The notes: generated from the letters alone by a model not told the origin. A stretch of 64,000 nucleotides of DNA from Acidaminobacter sp964416305 (GCA_964416305.1 CAYQDM010000018.1:7733-71732); one strand, 5' to 3'. Counted from the first letter of the stretch, positions 24,763 through 33,837 are shown. Program-made: numbers and translations.

Positions 24763-26340
24763 TTACTGCGTCTTTCTCAAATACACCCTCCAGGACGGCG
24801 CCCAGCGCTGCGGATCGTCCATGTCCGATTCATCGACCTGGTGGCACACACTGTTGTGCGGCGCCGTCTTGATGATTTCCGGATTCGTGTAAGCCTCATC
24901 AAAGATGTGCTTTAAAGTGTTGATATACTCGTCGAGATCTTCTTTGGACGGCGTCTCCGTAGGCTCCAGGGTCGCCGGCTCAGGGATGTAATACGGGTGA
25001 TGGCTCGTCCAGTAGTGCATGCCAAAGTCCATCATTCTGCGCTGAATATCGCCGCTGGTGACCCCTGTATCCTGAGTCAGCTTCTCGATAGTATACCTGA
25101 CCTGCTCAATGCGCTGTTTGCCCGGTATATAAGGGGCGTCCACACACTCCAGTGCCATGAGTTTTTGGAACAGATAGTTATTGTTGAGGACGGCGACCTT
25201 AGCGACCTCGTAGAGGCCTTCGGCCCCAAGGGTGCGCATCCAGGCATAGGCCTTCAGGATCACCGGCGCTACGCCGCTGAAGAGGCGAACTTTGCCAATT
25301 CCATGCTCCGGATGCGCAAAGTCGTAATTGAGGAAGTAGGTAACGCCATCAGACTCCTCTTTCCGGTCGATCAGCGGCGCCGGCAGGAATGGCACCAGGC
25401 GCTCGACAACGCCGGTCGCCCCGACCGCAGGGCCGCCGCAGCCATGAGGTGTGGAGAAGGTCTTGTGGAGGTTGAAGAAGCACATGTCGAAGCCCGCTTC
25501 CTTGGCACGGGTGACGCCCAGAAGGCCGTTGGCATTCGCCTGGTCATAGCCGCAGAGTCCGCCGTGGGCATGGACCAAATCCGTGAAGACTTTAACTTGT
25601 GAGTTGTAAACGCCGGTATCTTCCGGATTGGCCACAATAAACGCCGCCGTCCTCGGACCCACCGCCGCCTTAAAGGCTTCATAGTCTGGATAACCATCCT
25701 CGTCCGGATGGATGTGAATAATCTTATAACCCATGACTGCCGGAGCCGCCGCGTCTGACGGGTGACTGTAGATCGTCGTAATCACTTCGTCCCTTTGGTC
25801 GCCCTCGCCGTTTGCCGCATGATAAGCCCTGGCCACCGCCGCCATGGTCATGATGGCCTGACTCCCGCCGCTTGGCTGGAAGGTGAACCGGTCCATGCCG
25901 GAAATCTCCCGCATGTAAAGGTCTGTTTCATGCATGATCTCAAGGATTCCCTGTACCGTGGACGGATCCTGCAGCGGATGCAGCTCTGTCATCTCCGGCA
26001 TTCTGGCGAGGACCTCGTTGACCTTCGGGCTGTATTTCACCGTACAGGTCCCCTGCCCAATCTCAATGTTGACATCCGCCCCAAGCGTCTGCTGAGAGAG
26101 GCGCATGTAGTGGCGCAGTACTCTAGGCTGAGAGATTTCGGGCAGAGCTGGTGCCGATGGTCGTCTCATCCCAGCCGGGACGAGCTCATCCACCGATCCC
26201 GTAACCTCCTGGATTGCCTTTTCCGCCTTAGGGACCAAAATCCCCCGCTCCCCTGCCTTGCTGAGTTCAAAGATAATGGACTCGTCCCATTTTGCCTGAT
26301 GGAACCGTCTGACTTTATGACTTCTGTCTATTCGCTTCAT
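24763..26340 (-). CDS. gcvPB: Glycine dehydrogenase (decarboxylating) subunit 2, P-protein
   Basis: About 525 residues. The PLP Schiff-base lysine is in CFFNLHKTFSTPHGCGGPAVG, the P-protein signature; other family blocks are FTFQPSGGSQAIMTMAAVARAYH, TIYSHPSDAAAPAVMGYK and GLCGYDQANANGLLG. With GcvPA it forms the split P-protein that decarboxylates glycine and passes the aminomethyl group to lipoylated H-protein. The start is ATG 26340 with GGAGGAGG upstream; the in-frame extension to 26844 runs into gcvPA and is rejected. It follows gcvPA by 19 bp. No gcvH, gcvT or lpd gene is present in the window, so partners must be elsewhere or the enzyme serves another route. Confidence 0.92.
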   Translation of the reverse strand: MKRIDRSHKVRRFHQAKWDESIIFELSKAGERGILVPKAEKAIQEVTGSVDELVPAGMRRPSAPALPEISQPRVLRHYMRLSQQTLGADVNIEIGQGTCTVKYSPKVNEVLARMPEMTELHPLQDPSTVQGILEIMHETDLYMREISGMDRFTFQPSGGSQAIMTMAAVARAYHAANGEGDQRDEVITTIYSHPSDAAAPAVMGYKIIHIHPDEDGYPDYEAFKAAVGPRTAAFIVANPEDTGVYNSQVKVFTDLVHAHGGLCGYDQANANGLLGVTRAKEAGFDMCFFNLHKTFSTPHGCGGPAVGATGVVERLVPFLPAPLIDRKEESDGVTYFLNYDFAHPEHGIGKVRLFSGVAPVILKAYAWMRTLGAEGLYEVAKVAVLNNNYLFQKLMALECVDAPYIPGKQRIEQVRYTIEKLTQDTGVTSGDIQRRMMDFGMHYWTSHHPYYIPEPATLEPTETPSKEDLDEYINTLKHIFDEAYTNPEIIKTAPHNSVCHQVDESDMDDPQRWAPSWRVYLRKTQ

Positions 26341-26359
26341 GTAATTTCCTCCTCCCGCC

Positions 26360-27769
26360 TTAGCGCGCGCCGCCCAGAATCTCTTCCAGGGCCTCAGCGA
26401 GTTTGTCGATTTCTGATTTTGAGTGAATTTCAGTGACGCAGTAGAGCGCACTTTGTCCAAGCTCAGGATGTTCCTTGGAGAGATCAAAACCCCCAAAGAT
26501 GCCCTTTTCAAGGAGCGCTTGGTTGATCTGTGCAACGGTTTTACCGGTTTCGTTAAAATCGATGACGAACTCCTTAAAGAACGCACTCTCAAATTTATTC
26601 GCTTTAATTTTTGGGATCGTTGACAGTCTTTTAACTGCGTAATTGGACTTTTGAAGGATGGTCTCGCCGACTTCCTGCATGCCTTTCGGCCCCATTGTTG
26701 ACAGATAGACGCCGGCAGTGATGCCCCAAAGTCCGGTTTGTGTGCCGACATACTCTTTGCCGTGTTCCCGATGATGACCAAAGGAGGTACGATCATAAGC
26801 GACATCGCCGAAACCATACTCTCCTGGTTCCGAAGTTGGCGCAATTCCGAAGAGTCTGGATGGGAATTCCATAACGAATTTTTCTTCGTCTCTTGTAGAC
26901 ATAAATCCAGACTGGCCGCCGCCGTAATTCATGTGAATGCCAAGGGGCTGAAGATCTCCGCAGATGATGTCTGCACCGTAGTGGCTTGGCGGCGCCAGAA
27001 CGCCTAAAGTGATGGGATCCACACTGACGACACTGAGGGCTCCGGCGGCGTGGGCAAGGTCTGAAATAGCCTGACCTTGGTCCTCTATGACCCCGTAAAA
27101 GGTTGGATTCTCAAAATAAACTGCTGCGGTGCGCTCGCTCAGCTTGCCTTTCAGGTCGCTGAGGTCCAGGCGGCCGCTCTTTGCGCAGTAGTCGACTTCA
27201 ATGATGTCAAGGGCAGGTTTTCCGTAGTTGATCATGACTTTGAGCTTTTCCTGGTCCATGGCTTTAGGCACCAGGACCTCTCTTCTGCCTGTGATGCGGC
27301 CTGCCATACGAATGGCTGTGGAGGATGCCTGGGCGCCGTCCATAGTCGGGACGTTGACAATGTCAAAGTCCAGCAGCTCTGCCATCAGGCTCTGATATTC
27401 AAAGAGTGATTGGAAACGGCCATGGTCATTATAGGGCTCGCCGCCGTAAGCGGTGAGGAATTCGCCTCTGGAGTTGATTTCATCACAGATCGCCGGGACG
27501 TAATGCTGGTAACAGCCGGCACCCAGGAAGTTGATGTGGTTTTTGCAGGTCTTGTTTTTGGCAAGCAAGGATTCCACGTGGCGCTTGAGTTCATATTCGG
27601 ATTCCAGTGCCGGTGGAAGTTTCATTGGCTCTTTCAGGCAGATTTCCTTCGGAATCTCTGCATGCAGTTCTTCCAGCGAACTGAGGCCAATCTCTTTCAG
27701 CATCTCCTGCTGAACTTCAGGCACAGAGTTCGGGATGTAGGGGTGATTTTTAAAACCTCGAAGGGTCAT
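26360..27769 (-). CDS. gcvPA: Glycine dehydrogenase (decarboxylating) subunit 1, P-protein
   Basis: About 469 residues. The N-terminus MTLRGFKNHPYIPNSVPEVQQEMLKEIG, FLGAGCYQHYVPAICDEI, FLTAYGGEPYNDHGRFQSLFEYQSLMAELL and MDGAQASSTAIRMAGRIT are the hallmark blocks of GcvPA. It pairs with GcvPB to form the P-protein of the glycine cleavage system. ATG 27769 has AAGGAGG upstream; the longer frame to 27916 enters the SDR gene and is rejected. It is the second gene of the operon SDR-gcvPA-gcvPB-AcoX-like, separated from the SDR gene by 98 bp that contain a palindrome. No glycine riboswitch was seen upstream. Confidence 0.92.
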   Translation of the reverse strand: MTLRGFKNHPYIPNSVPEVQQEMLKEIGLSSLEELHAEIPKEICLKEPMKLPPALESEYELKRHVESLLAKNKTCKNHINFLGAGCYQHYVPAICDEINSRGEFLTAYGGEPYNDHGRFQSLFEYQSLMAELLDFDIVNVPTMDGAQASSTAIRMAGRITGRREVLVPKAMDQEKLKVMINYGKPALDIIEVDYCAKSGRLDLSDLKGKLSERTAAVYFENPTFYGVIEDQGQAISDLAHAAGALSVVSVDPITLGVLAPPSHYGADIICGDLQPLGIHMNYGGGQSGFMSTRDEEKFVMEFPSRLFGIAPTSEPGEYGFGDVAYDRTSFGHHREHGKEYVGTQTGLWGITAGVYLSTMGPKGMQEVGETILQKSNYAVKRLSTIPKIKANKFESAFFKEFVIDFNETGKTVAQINQALLEKGIFGGFDLSKEHPELGQSALYCVTEIHSKSEIDKLAEALEEILGGAR

Positions 27770-27837
27770 AGTGGTTCCTCCTTGTTTGGATGATGGATAT
27801 TTTATTCGAATAGGTGACCAGTAACTCGCGGTCGAAA

Positions 27838-27864
27838 GAAACTTGGTGTCTGACACCGAGTTTC
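27838..27864. repeat. GGTGTC-T-GACACC palindrome between SDR and gcvPA
   Basis: GAAACTTGGTGTC, one base, GACACCGAGTTTC: a 13-bp inverted repeat with one wobble. It is the same type as the palindromes at 23361 and 23482. It ends four bases before the SDR stop codon region and could act as an intra-operon processing or attenuation hairpin. Confidence 0.7.
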
Positions 27865-27867
27865 TGA

Positions 27868-28647
27868 TTATGCAATCCCGCCGCCGTCGACTACCAGGGC
27901 GGTGCCGGTGATCCACTGGGACATGTCGCTGGCCAGGAAAAGAACGGCGTAGGCAATGTCTTCCGGCATGCCGAGACGCTCAAGTGGTCTGCCTTTTGCG
28001 GAATCTTTCAGGAATGCCTCCACGTTCTCGCCCAGCTGACGGCCTTCCTCACGCAGCATAGCGGTGTTGGTGTCACCGGGGTTGATGCTGTTGACGCGAA
28101 TGTTCTGCGGACCGTGATCAATAGCCATAGCTCTGGTCAGGTTGACTATGCCGCCCTTGACCGCGCAGTAAGCCGCGGCTTTGTCGCCGCCCTTGAGGCC
28201 CCAGCCAGAGCCGGTGTTGACAATGCTGCCGCCGCCGCTCGCCGCCATGACCGGAATGACGTGCTTGGACATGAGGTAAGTCCCTTTGAGGCCGACATCC
28301 AGGACAAAGTCCCATTCGTTCTCTTCCAGCTCCACGACTGTTTTTCTGACGGTGACGCCGGCGTTGTTGAACAGGATGTCAATGCGGCCAAATTCCTTGA
28401 CTACTTCCGCGACCGCTTTAGAGACGGCTTCCCCTGAAGTGACATTGCAGGTATAGAATTTCGCGGTTCTGCCGGCAGCACGGAGGGTCTCGGCCTCGGC
28501 TTCACCATTAGGGTTCATGTCAAACATAGCGACTTTTGCGCCATAGGCACTCAGAAGCTGTGCGGTACCTAGTCCGATGCCTGATGCAGCGCCTGTGATG
28601 ACCGCCACTTTTCCTTCAAGATTCAAAACGTCTTTACTTTGCAGCAT
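27868..28647 (-). CDS. Short-chain dehydrogenase/reductase
   Basis: A 259-residue classical SDR. The cofactor motif TGAASGIG is at residues 18-25, an aspartate at the end of the second strand (MFDMN) favours NAD(H), NNAG is at 94-97, and the catalytic Ser147, Tyr160 and Lys164 are in place (NTGSGWG, AAYCAVKGG). These enzymes oxidise secondary alcohols or reduce ketones. The substrate is unknown; the co-transcribed GcvPA/GcvPB and AcoX-like genes point to a hydroxy acid or amino-alcohol route. It heads the operon, with AAGGAGG at its start and a sigma-54 -24/-12 promoter about 50 bp upstream. Confidence 0.85.
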   Translation of the reverse strand: MLQSKDVLNLEGKVAVITGAASGIGLGTAQLLSAYGAKVAMFDMNPNGEAEAETLRAAGRTAKFYTCNVTSGEAVSKAVAEVVKEFGRIDILFNNAGVTVRKTVVELEENEWDFVLDVGLKGTYLMSKHVIPVMAASGGGSIVNTGSGWGLKGGDKAAAYCAVKGGIVNLTRAMAIDHGPQNIRVNSINPGDTNTAMLREEGRQLGENVEAFLKDSAKGRPLERLGMPEDIAYAVLFLASDMSQWITGTALVVDGGGIA

Positions 28648-28694
28648 AGTTCAGTTCCTCCTTTGGGGTGTTCGTTGCTCTCGTCTAATGTATA

Positions 28695-28710
28695 AGCAAG
28701 TTGCGTGCCA
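28695..28710 (-). promoter_or_regulatory. Sigma-54 (-24/-12) promoter of the SDR-gcvPAB operon
   Basis: On the minus strand the sequence reads TGGCACGCAACTTGCT, a full match to the TGGCAC-N5-TTGC consensus. It lies 48 bp upstream of the SDR start and faces away from the adjacent sigma-54 activator gene, which is its probable regulator. Confidence 0.85.
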
Positions 28711-28852
28711 AATATACAGCATGATGGGCTGCCTATTTTTGAAGTATCGTCAAAGTCTTCCAATGAGTCGGTTCTAGTGGTTTCGGTTTGAGTTCGGCGG
28801 GGTGTGGGATGGGTGACCATCGGCAGGGGTTTTGGGTATTTGCTTGCCATCA

Positions 28853-28893
28853 TTGACAATTGAATTGTCAAACACCTGGCAAAGATCTATAAT
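28853..28893 (+). promoter_or_regulatory. Promoter and palindromic operator of the first sigma-54 activator
   Basis: TTGTCA (28865-28870) and TATAAT (28888-28893) are spaced by 17 bp. The perfect 9-1-9 palindrome TTGACAATTGAATTGTCAA (28853-28871) overlaps the -35 box. Autoregulation or another repressor is likely. Transcription would begin near 28900, which excludes the in-frame ATG at 28892 as a start. Confidence 0.65.
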
Positions 28894-28939
28894 GGTGACA
28901 AGTCATTATGAAACAAGTTTCTGGAGCGGAGGTCATATC

Positions 28940-30691
28940 TTGATTCATCTGAGTGATTATAAACCCATGATCCAAAACCTGGTGGAGGGCATCAGCCGGG
29001 CCTTTGAGGTGGAGTGCGCCGTCTTCGACGCCCACAGTGCCCTCGTGACCAGTACTGAGGCTTATGTGAAAAGAAAAGGCAGCGCCGTTCACGCGCCGTC
29101 CATTGAAGAAGTGCTGCTCAACAACAGCATCCTGGTCAACAAGCCGGGCTTCATGAAGTCCTGCGAAGGCTGTCGTTTCAAGGAGAACTGTCCCTCCACC
29201 ATCGAGATCTTGAGCTGCATCCGCATTGGCAACCGACCAATCGGCGTCATGACCATGACGTCGTTTACCAAAGAGGGCCACGACCGGATCACCAACGACA
29301 TCCACATCTACACCTCCATAGTGAACGAAATGTCCCTGCTGATCGCGAACGTGGTAGACTACAGCCAAAAGGGCGATCACTTCAGCCGGCTGGAAAGCGT
29401 CCTTTCGACAACCATGGACGCTGTCGAGGACGGACTGATTGTCGTGGACCACGCCGGGTATATCAACTATGCCAACCCGCCTGCCGTAGAGCTGTTTTCA
29501 TTCTGCAGCCTTTTTACCCAAAATTTGAACCAACTCTTACCTGAAAGCGTTGTCGATAAGATTTTGAGCGGAAGCAGCGTCAGCAGTGAGCTATGCCAGA
29601 TTGGGGATTTTTATGCGAACGTTCAGGCGCGGCCTATCCAAATGGAGGACCAGTACATAGGCTCCTGGATCCGGCTGAGCAAAAATCACGCGCTGACGCT
29701 GAAGCTCAACAAGCAACGAGAAATTGACTATAAGGACCGTTTTTCCCTTCAGCAGCTGAAGGGCGAACATCCATCCATAATGGCGCTGAAAGGCAAAATC
29801 CATAAAATCGCGAAAAGCGCTTCTACGGTACTGATCACAGGCGAGACGGGAACCGGCAAGAGCCTGGTGGCCAAGGCCATACACTATGAAAGTCCGAGAT
29901 CTGGCCGGCCGTTCATTGCCATCAACTGCGCCAGCATTCCGGAGTCTCTGTTTGAAAGCGAGCTTTTCGGCTACGAGGAAGGCGCCTTTACAGGCGCCAA
30001 GAAGGGCGGCAAACCCGGCATGTTCGAGCTGGCACAGCACGGCACCCTCTTCCTGGATGAGATTGGGGAGATGCCTATGACGATTCAGGCTAAGCTGCTG
30101 AAAGTGCTGCAGGATCACACCATTGAGCGGGTTGGCGGCACGCGTTCCATTTCGGTGGATGTGCGGATCATCGCTGCTACCAACAAGGAGCTGGAGGAGA
30201 TGGTCTCAGCAAAGGCTTTCCGGGAAGATCTCTATTATCGCCTGAATGTCATTCCTCTTGAGGTGCCCTCGCTGGCAGAGCGCATAGTGGATGTGCCACT
30301 CCTGGCTGAGGAGTTTCTCAGGTCTCAGTGTGACCGTCAGAAATGCCCGCAGAAAATGTTGTCCCAGGATGTCCTCGACGCCTTCATGAGCCACAGCTGG
30401 CCGGGCAATATCCGCGAGATGGAAAATCTCCTGGAGTACGCCGTCAACCTTGAAGATGGCTGCACCATTCATATGCACAGCCTCCCCGATAGATTCCAGA
30501 GGCAGAGTGGTTTTCAGACTTTGCCCGAGCAACTGGATCAAGCGGAGGCTCAGGCCATCCGGGAGGCTCTGGACCAATACGGATGGGACTTGAAGGGCAA
30601 AGAAGCCGCTGCGCAGGCGCTTGACATTGGCCTCAGGACTCTTTACAGGAAGATGAAGAAGTGTGGGATTGAGAAAAGTTTAACCAGGTGA
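28940..30691 (+). CDS. Sigma-54-dependent activator with PAS domain
   Basis: About 583 residues from a TTG start at 28940 (GGAGG eight bases upstream, downstream of the promoter -10 box). The N-terminal sensor (1-150) contains four cysteines in SCEGCRFKENC and LSCIRIG (near 75, 78, 84, 93), a pattern common in clostridial sigma-54 activators. A PAS domain follows (about 155-250). The AAA+ core has Walker A GETGTGKS at 301-308, GAFTGA at 348-353 for sigma-54 contact, and Walker B TLFLDEIGEM. A Fis-type helix-turn-helix (AAAQALDIGLRTLYRKMKK) ends the protein. It is divergent from the sigma-54 promoter of the SDR-gcvPAB operon, its likely target. Its TGA stop lies in a dispersed repeat. Confidence 0.88.
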   Translation: MIHLSDYKPMIQNLVEGISRAFEVECAVFDAHSALVTSTEAYVKRKGSAVHAPSIEEVLLNNSILVNKPGFMKSCEGCRFKENCPSTIEILSCIRIGNRPIGVMTMTSFTKEGHDRITNDIHIYTSIVNEMSLLIANVVDYSQKGDHFSRLESVLSTTMDAVEDGLIVVDHAGYINYANPPAVELFSFCSLFTQNLNQLLPESVVDKILSGSSVSSELCQIGDFYANVQARPIQMEDQYIGSWIRLSKNHALTLKLNKQREIDYKDRFSLQQLKGEHPSIMALKGKIHKIAKSASTVLITGETGTGKSLVAKAIHYESPRSGRPFIAINCASIPESLFESELFGYEEGAFTGAKKGGKPGMFELAQHGTLFLDEIGEMPMTIQAKLLKVLQDHTIERVGGTRSISVDVRIIAATNKELEEMVSAKAFREDLYYRLNVIPLEVPSLAERIVDVPLLAEEFLRSQCDRQKCPQKMLSQDVLDAFMSHSWPGNIREMENLLEYAVNLEDGCTIHMHSLPDRFQRQSGFQTLPEQLDQAEAQAIREALDQYGWDLKGKEAAAQALDIGLRTLYRKMKKCGIEKSLTR

Positions 30692-30767
30692 CGCGGACAG
30701 CTTCTGAGTTGGGGACTGACACCAAATTCAAAACGGTACCAGAGCTTTGTAATATTTCTGTAACATT
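30687..30767. repeat. Dispersed 81-bp intergenic repeat, copy 2
   Basis: Begins GGTGACGCGGACAGCTTC, holds GGGGACTGACACC and ends after GGTACCAGAGCTTTGTAA. It matches copy 1 at 77 of 81 positions. The first bases supply the TGA stop of the sigma-54 activator, so the element may have inserted at the end of that gene. Confidence 0.75.
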
Positions 30768-30871
30768 CACTTCAGTAAAATAAGCCAAACGCGGCACCAA
30801 GTACCCTTCCAGCAAACGACAAATACACAAAAATTAATTAAAAAATAATGCTCACAAGGCAGGCGACCCCC

Positions 30872-31768
30872 ATGAAATCACTTGAAATTACCGCCAGCGA
30901 CGGCCTCAGGCTGTCCGCGGTCATCTTCGAAGCCAACAACGCCAACACCACCGCTCTCGTTCAAATCATCCACGGCGCCCAGGAACACAAAGGCAGATAC
31001 TACGAACTGGCCGAGTTCCTCAAAAATCACGGCTACACTGTCATCCTTTCAGACATCCGAGGTCATGGAGAGTCCATCAGCAAAGACATCCCCCAGGGCT
31101 ACATGGACAGCCTGGAGCAAGTCATAGCTGATCAAAAACAGATCACAGACACCGTCAAAAGCCTTTACCCCGGCAAACCTCTTTATCTCTATGGCCATTC
31201 CCTGGGCTCCCTTTTCGCCAGATGCTATCTTCAGGAGCATGATAACGAAATTGAAAAACTCATCCTCAGCGGTACCGTGGACTACCGGTCCAACGTCAAA
31301 GCCGGTGTCCTTCTGACCAGGCTGTTCACCCTGATCTCCGGCAAGCACGGCCACAGCCGCCTCCTGGATCACCTGCTGGGCATCAACGGCAAGGACGACA
31401 GCTGGGTCAGCGTCAACGCAGCCAACCGCGAACAGAGGCGAAACGACCCCCATTTCTTTACGTCCTATGAGAATGCCGCCAGCATGACTATTGCAACCTC
31501 CAACCTCACACAGCGCGACTTCGCCAAGTTTAAATGTCAAAACCCCAACCTCAAGATCCTCAGCATTACCGGTGAGCACGATCCTATACCCGGCGGTCCG
31601 AAGGGCCTGGACAGCTCCATAAAAGCCCTTGAAAAAGTCGGCTACAAAAACATAGAGAACAAAGTCTACAAAGGTCTCCGGCATGAGGTGATTCATGAAG
31701 AGGAGAGTGAGAAGCAAAAAGTGTTCACGGATTTACTAGCTTTTTTCGGCGAATCATCCCCTGACTGA
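30872..31768 (+). CDS. Alpha/beta hydrolase (serine aminopeptidase S33 / lysophospholipase-like)
   Basis: About 298 residues. The oxyanion-region motif IHGAQEHKGRYYELAEFL is typical of monoglyceride lipase-like Hydrolase_4 proteins. The nucleophile serine is in YGHSLGSLF, the acid probably Asp in TGEHDPI, and the histidine in LRHEVIHEE. The natural substrate is a lipid or peptide ester that cannot be specified. No secretion signal is present, so it is cytosolic. ATG 30872 was preferred to ATG 30848 because the upstream one has no ribosome site, although that of 30872 is also weak. It precedes the second sigma-54 activator by 53 bp in the same direction, without obvious functional link. Confidence 0.75.
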   Translation: MKSLEITASDGLRLSAVIFEANNANTTALVQIIHGAQEHKGRYYELAEFLKNHGYTVILSDIRGHGESISKDIPQGYMDSLEQVIADQKQITDTVKSLYPGKPLYLYGHSLGSLFARCYLQEHDNEIEKLILSGTVDYRSNVKAGVLLTRLFTLISGKHGHSRLLDHLLGINGKDDSWVSVNAANREQRRNDPHFFTSYENAASMTIATSNLTQRDFAKFKCQNPNLKILSITGEHDPIPGGPKGLDSSIKALEKVGYKNIENKVYKGLRHEVIHEEESEKQKVFTDLLAFFGESSPD

Positions 31769-31821
31769 AGTCAAGGATGTTCTCACCACACTAATAAAAT
31801 CCTATAAGGGAGACGATCGCC

Positions 31822-33837
31822 ATGAAGCTGCACGTCAAACTTTTTGTTTTATTTGAAGAATCAGGCCACCATTATAAAACCATTTGGAATCGATTGATGG
31901 AGGACAACTTCAACTTTGAAATTATTCAGGTCAGTCAGAACGCAAAAGTTGACCCCTTCACCTGCGATATCGTCCTTTATACCATCCCTTTTATTGAACC
32001 CATTGTCCGAGAAAAATGCCTCAATCCAAATGCAATATTTTACAACATTGGCCTGCCTTTTGATCCCGAAAAACTTGAGGTTCTCAAGAGTATCGAGCGC
32101 GGTACCGACGTACTGCTGATTGGTGAAGGCAAAGCCATACTCTGGGATTCCAAACTCACTCTGAAGCACTACGGCATTGACAACATCAATTTTATCCCCT
32201 ACTCCAGTCCAAACCAACATGTGAACCACGTGAAAACCGCTGTCTATATGGGCATTAAGACAGTAGACCTGCCACAGATTGAACGCTATATCGATATAGG
32301 CGGTCGCATGATCCACCCCTTCGTGATCCGGAAAATCGGTGAAGCCGCGAATCTTTCAAAGCAATACTTGGACAAGAAGCTTAAAGAGTACATCTCCAAT
32401 GAGAATAAAGTTATGGATTACACTACCTGCATATCACTTTCTACCGCCAGTGAATTCACTGAAGAAAGAATTTCCATGCTGAATTTATTTGACTTCCCCG
32501 CAGTTATCCTGGCCAATCAGGAGACCATCGCGGCGATCAATAATGCATTCAGTAATGAATTTCATTTCAATTACGAAACGATCATTGGAAACAAAATTTA
32601 TTCAAATGCCCTAATTTCAGAACTCCTAAGCGTCTGTGACCCAGCCACGGGAAACGGCATTTGGCATGCCAAAAGCGGGAAAAGCTACAACGTACAGCGC
32701 AAATGTATCGAAACCATCGGCGTTGACATCATTCACCGCGAACTGGTGGAGATCGTGCCGCTTCGTGGCGACAAGCCCACCAACACAACCCGTTACGGAT
32801 TCAACGACATCATCGCCAAAAGCCAGGCCATGAAATCCGTTATCAGCCAAGCTCGGAAACTGTCTGCTATAGACGTCACCGTACTCATCGAAGGCGAGTC
32901 CGGCACCGGAAAAGAGCTCCTGGCACAGTCCATCCACTCCGAATCTCCCAGGTCGGACAAACCCTTTATCGCAGTAAACTGCGGCTCCTTTTCCGAAAGC
33001 CTCCTGGAATCCGAGCTCTTCGGATATGCGGGCGGCTCCTTCACCGGCGCTAAAAAGGAAGGCAAGAAAGGCCTTCTAGAGGCTGCCCACGGCGGCACCA
33101 TCTTCCTGGATGAAATTGCGGAAGCCACTCTGAAAACTCAGGTACGACTACTGAGATTTCTCCAGGAAAAAGAAGTCCAACCCATAGGCTCCAACCTGGT
33201 CAAACGTGTCGACGTCCGGGTCATCTGCGCCGCCAACACTGATATGGAGGCCGCCATGCACCGTGGCACCATCCGCGAAGACCTTTTCTACCGGATCAGT
33301 CCAATCACTCTGAATGTGCCGCCACTAAGAAACCGCCGCGAGGACATAGAGCCGCTCCTGAGAAGCTGCCTGGGTAGTGACGTGATCCTCGACAGCGAGC
33401 TCCTCACGTTCATGGTGCATTATGACTGGCCAGGCAATGTCAGGGAACTGAAAGGCTTGTCTGAATACCTGCGTTTCTTCGGCGGTCAGGCCCTTAGACG
33501 GGATCATCTCCCGGAACGTTATCAAAAGAAGTACAGCGAACTGCTCAGCCCGAGTTCTCAGCCATTGGCTGCCAAGGAGGGTTCCACCTCAAAGACCGGT
33601 TCTTTGCCGATGGTCGTTTCACTCGAACAAGCCCTCCTCCAGCTTCTGTCTGTCAAGAGTACCGGACGCAGAGCGCTTGTCCAGTCACTTAGGCAAAACG
33701 GCACACCAACGACGGAATATGAAGTAAAAATATTGCTGGATCGCTTCAAATCATTGGGATGGATCGAGCAAAGCACCAGCGGAAGAGCCTCAAAGCTGAC
33801 AGAGTTGGGCCGAAAACAGCTCACGCAGCACATATAA
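31822..33837 (+). CDS. Sigma-54 activator with unusual GSFTGA loop and winged-helix C-terminus
   Basis: A 671-residue regulator. The N-terminal 170 residues resemble a PrpR-N-type or phosphotransfer-free sensor but are not clearly assignable. A PAS-like region spans roughly 200-310. The AAA+ core has Walker A GESGTGKE at 358-365, Walker B TIFLDEIAEA and arginine-finger region. The sigma-54 contact loop reads GSFTGA (405-410) instead of GAFTGA. The C-terminus lacks a Fis-type helix and instead ends in a winged-helix-like segment (SVKSTGRRALVQSLRQNG...GRASKLTELGRKQL). ATG 31822 has GGGAG. A sigma-54 promoter for the transporter and M20 gene lies immediately downstream, so these are the probable targets. 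A 9-mer occurs at 32713 and 33606. Confidence 0.85.
   Translation: MKLHVKLFVLFEESGHHYKTIWNRLMEDNFNFEIIQVSQNAKVDPFTCDIVLYTIPFIEPIVREKCLNPNAIFYNIGLPFDPEKLEVLKSIERGTDVLLIGEGKAILWDSKLTLKHYGIDNINFIPYSSPNQHVNHVKTAVYMGIKTVDLPQIERYIDIGGRMIHPFVIRKIGEAANLSKQYLDKKLKEYISNENKVMDYTTCISLSTASEFTEERISMLNLFDFPAVILANQETIAAINNAFSNEFHFNYETIIGNKIYSNALISELLSVCDPATGNGIWHAKSGKSYNVQRKCIETIGVDIIHRELVEIVPLRGDKPTNTTRYGFNDIIAKSQAMKSVISQARKLSAIDVTVLIEGESGTGKELLAQSIHSESPRSDKPFIAVNCGSFSESLLESELFGYAGGSFTGAKKEGKKGLLEAAHGGTIFLDEIAEATLKTQVRLLRFLQEKEVQPIGSNLVKRVDVRVICAANTDMEAAMHRGTIREDLFYRISPITLNVPPLRNRREDIEPLLRSCLGSDVILDSELLTFMVHYDWPGNVRELKGLSEYLRFFGGQALRRDHLPERYQKKYSELLSPSSQPLAAKEGSTSKTGSLPMVVSLEQALLQLLSVKSTGRRALVQSLRQNGTPTTEYEVKILLDRFKSLGWIEQSTSGRASKLTELGRKQLTQHI

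Noticed and set aside
26341..26844. N-terminal extension of GcvPB
   Set aside because: It runs in another frame through gcvPA, does not match the family start, and ATG 26340 has a strong ribosome site.
27770..27867. Glycine riboswitch upstream of gcvPA
   Set aside because: The 98-bp gap holds only a short palindrome and the ribosome site; none of the tandem glycine aptamer structure is visible.
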